Shown one piece after another: positions 15,276-16,805 of a stretch of 16,805 bases of DNA; the first letter of the stretch is position 1; each line of letters opens with the position of its first letter. The position numbers and the translations under genes are program-made. The stretch lies in the NCBI GenBank assembly GCA_030740295.1, contig JASLXP010000401.1, forward strand, positions 1 to 16,805. The letters run 5' to 3'. Under the pieces are notes generated by a model. The model did no database searches. It was not told the DNA's origin and saw only the letters and a program-made list of their open reading frames with translations. The stretch comes from Planctomycetota bacterium. GTDB taxonomy: Bacteria > Planctomycetota > PUPC01 > JACPCR01.

Positions 15276-16325
15276 ATGAAGCCTGATCCAAACGAGCCGG
15301 AATCGGTCACATGCCTGTCATTCGATCAGTTCACCGAGTGGATCGGGGAGCAGGGCCACCCGGCTTTTCGCGCAAAGCAAATTTTCGAATGGCTGTATCA
15401 GCATCGCGCTGGCGATTATTCGGAGATGACGAATCTATCGAAGAAACTTCGCGAGGATCTTGCATCCGCTGCGCCGCTGTTCAGCTCAAAAGTTAACACG
15501 ACTCAACACTCCTCGGATGGCACCATCAAAATCCTCATCGAACTTCACGACGGTGAAAAGGTCGAAACCGTGATGATCCCGGAGGGCAAGCGCCGGACGG
15601 TCTGCGTCTCCTCACAGGTTGGTTGCGGGATGGGATGCGTCTTCTGTGCAAGCGGCCTCTACGGCATGAAACGGCAGCTCTCTACTGGCGAAATCATCGA
15701 GCAGGTCCTGCACATTCGCCGGGCCATGAAAGCAGAGGAGCGCGTGAGCAACATTGTCTTCATGGGAATGGGCGAACCTCTTGGCAATTATCGTAATCTC
15801 GATCGGGCGATCCGGGCCTTTCAGGCGGATTGGGGATGCGGTATAGGAAAGCGGCACATGACGGTCTCGACGGTTGGTCTGTTGCCCCGCGCAAAGAAGC
15901 TGGCAGAGGATCATCCCCAGGTAACGCTGGCCATCTCGCTGCACGGGCCAAACAACGAAATCCGGAATCGAGTCGTGCCGACTACCCCGCACCTCACGGT
16001 TGACGATCTGATTGTATCTGCCCGTGAGTATTTCGAAGCGACCCATCGAAAGCCGACCTTCGAGTACTGCATGATCGGTAACGTGAACAGCGCGAAAGAG
16101 CACGCACGGGAGCTCGCCTTCCGGCTTCGTGATCTCGAATGTTACGTAAATCTGATTCCGCTGAATCCCGTTGAAGAGATCCCGCTCGACGAACCGACCG
16201 AAGAGGAAGTAAATGCATTCGCAGCCATCCTACGGAAGCAGGGAATCGAAGTGGCCGTCCGGCGGCGCCGAGGCGCGGACATCGACGCGGCATGTGGTCA
16301 GTTGAAGTTGAAGACGGACCTTTGA
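15276..16325 (+). CDS. rlmN: dual-specificity 23S rRNA/tRNA adenine-C2 methyltransferase RlmN
   Basis: This 349-residue radical-SAM enzyme methylates C2 of A2503 in 23S rRNA and A37 of some tRNAs. The CX3CX2C motif C117-GMG-C121-VF-C124 binds the [4Fe-4S] cluster. C110 in RRTVCVSSQVG and C340 in RGADIDAACGQL match the two mechanistic cysteines; the latter is the one that becomes methylated. FMGMGEPLGNY (162-172) is the SAM-binding GGE-type motif. SLHGPNNEIRNRVVP (221-235) and NLIPLNPVEE (292-301) are family signatures. ATG 15276 was chosen because it gives a normal length and a natural N-terminus, whereas the frame open to 15144 would overlap comM. The gene diverges from comM and ends just before a purine-rich repeat. 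Confidence 0.97.
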   Translation: MKPDPNEPESVTCLSFDQFTEWIGEQGHPAFRAKQIFEWLYQHRAGDYSEMTNLSKKLREDLASAAPLFSSKVNTTQHSSDGTIKILIELHDGEKVETVMIPEGKRRTVCVSSQVGCGMGCVFCASGLYGMKRQLSTGEIIEQVLHIRRAMKAEERVSNIVFMGMGEPLGNYRNLDRAIRAFQADWGCGIGKRHMTVSTVGLLPRAKKLAEDHPQVTLAISLHGPNNEIRNRVVPTTPHLTVDDLIVSAREYFEATHRKPTFEYCMIGNVNSAKEHARELAFRLRDLECYVNLIPLNPVEEIPLDEPTEEEVNAFAAILRKQGIEVAVRRRRGADIDAACGQLKLKTDL

Positions 16326-16328
16326 GAC

Positions 16329-16410
16329 GAGGAGGGAAGGAGAGGGGGAGACAAGGAGAGGGGGAGAGAAGGAGAGGGTGAAAGCGACAAGGCGAGAAGG
16401 AGGAGAGGGG
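16329..16410 (+). repeat. polypurine tract with 16-bp tandem units
   Basis: Three 16-base units follow one another at 16337, 16353 and 16369, each beginning AAGGAGAGGG; the first two differ only in the last base. The + strand is purine in most positions, with an uninterrupted run at 16353-16378. Imperfect AGGAGAGGGGG-like copies continue to about 16410. The tract separates the convergent ends of rlmN and the next gene. Confidence 0.75.
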
Positions 16411-16412
16411 GC

Positions 16413-16805
16413 TCAAGAATCCTTCAGCGCATAGATTCGATTCGTTGCCGGCAGCAGCAACGGTTTGTGGTAGCCGTTGACACGGGCGCGCACGTTGCCG
16501 TGATCATCCCGCAGAGAGGCTGGCTCGAAAAGCATGAAACTGGCAAGGTCGGGGGCGTTGAATGCGACGTAGGCCATCTGGATACGTTCGTGGTGTGATT
16601 CGCAATTGCGATCGAGATGAGCGAACGCGATGGGACCGGTGTCCACCTGGTAGACCGCCGTTCGATCTCCCGGCTCCACTGGAGCGTAGCTTTTGATGGA
16701 ACTGAGCCAGTCGAAACCATCGGCACCAACCGTGTTCATGGTCTTGATTGGGAATTCGAAGATCGCCCGCAGCTTGCGATCATGGCTCTGCATCTCTGTC
16801 TGGCC
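16413..16805 (-). CDS. unrecognised protein, C-terminal part, cut by the right window edge
   Basis: The frame is open from the right edge through 16794-16805 (G-Q-T-E) into an ATG at 16793 and runs to a TGA at 16413-16415, giving 130 visible residues. The continuing frame suggests the true start lies outside the window, although ATG 16793 could be used. The sequence is mixed beta-like and aromatic-rich (FEFPIKTMNTVGADGFDWL, PGDRTAVYQVDTGPIAFAHL, HKPLLLPATNRIYALKDS), with no motif I can assign. It converges with rlmN across the purine repeat. A C-terminal all-beta domain of a larger protein would fit, but that is only an impression. Confidence 0.6.
   Translation of the reverse strand, partial: GQTEMQSHDRKLRAIFEFPIKTMNTVGADGFDWLSSIKSYAPVEPGDRTAVYQVDTGPIAFAHLDRNCESHHERIQMAYVAFNAPDLASFMLFEPASLRDDHGNVRARVNGYHKPLLLPATNRIYALKDS

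Overview
The window looks like a chromosomal segment of a mid-to-high-GC bacterium of the PVC superphylum (Verrucomicrobiota, Kiritimatiellota, Lentisphaerota or Planctomycetota type). The basis is gene content: a secreted PQQ-like propeller protein opening with a WPQWRGP motif, a giant secreted protein with DUF6797-like, sorbosone-dehydrogenase-like and azurin-like parts, a DUF3604/PHP protein, and a secreted GHL10 (DUF187) hydrolase. A class I-type hybrid cluster protein suggests anaerobic or microoxic life. The phylum is inferred from gene style; no marker gene in the window settles it.

Layout. Positions 1-90 (+) may be the last codons of a gene entering from the left. Next, on +, come a secreted BamB/PQQ-like propeller protein (237-1490), a 1391-residue secreted fusion protein (1760-5935), and a PHP/DUF3604 protein (5983-7458). 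The gene at 7541-9184 (-) is hcp, convergent with the DUF3604 gene and separated from it by a strong hairpin. From 9185 to 10083 no convincing gene is visible; this stretch holds a palindromic operator candidate upstream of hcp and a mosaic of short repeats and hairpins. A minus-strand cluster follows in transcription order: comM/yifB (15154-13622), a threonine aldolase (13619-12606) and a secreted GHL10 hydrolase (12531-10084). rlmN (15276-16325, +) diverges from comM. A polypurine tandem repeat then separates rlmN from the C-terminal part of an unrecognised minus-strand gene running off the right edge.

How the genes may work together. The first three full genes plus GHL10 fit an extracytoplasmic polysaccharide or sugar oxidation and degradation lifestyle. 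The fusion protein carries its own blue-copper electron-transfer module. hcp, comM, ltaE and rlmN are general cell functions (nitrosative stress, DNA processing, amino-acid metabolism, RNA methylation).

The most unusual material is (i) the five-part architecture of the 1391-residue protein and (ii) the intergenic spaces. The latter contain several short repeat types: GATTAAGAG/GATGAAGAGG-like blocks, a ttgcggccgca-type element present twice, ATCCAGT heptamers, a run of triloop hairpins and a 16-bp purine repeat. No CRISPR array, tRNA, rRNA or intact insertion sequence was found.
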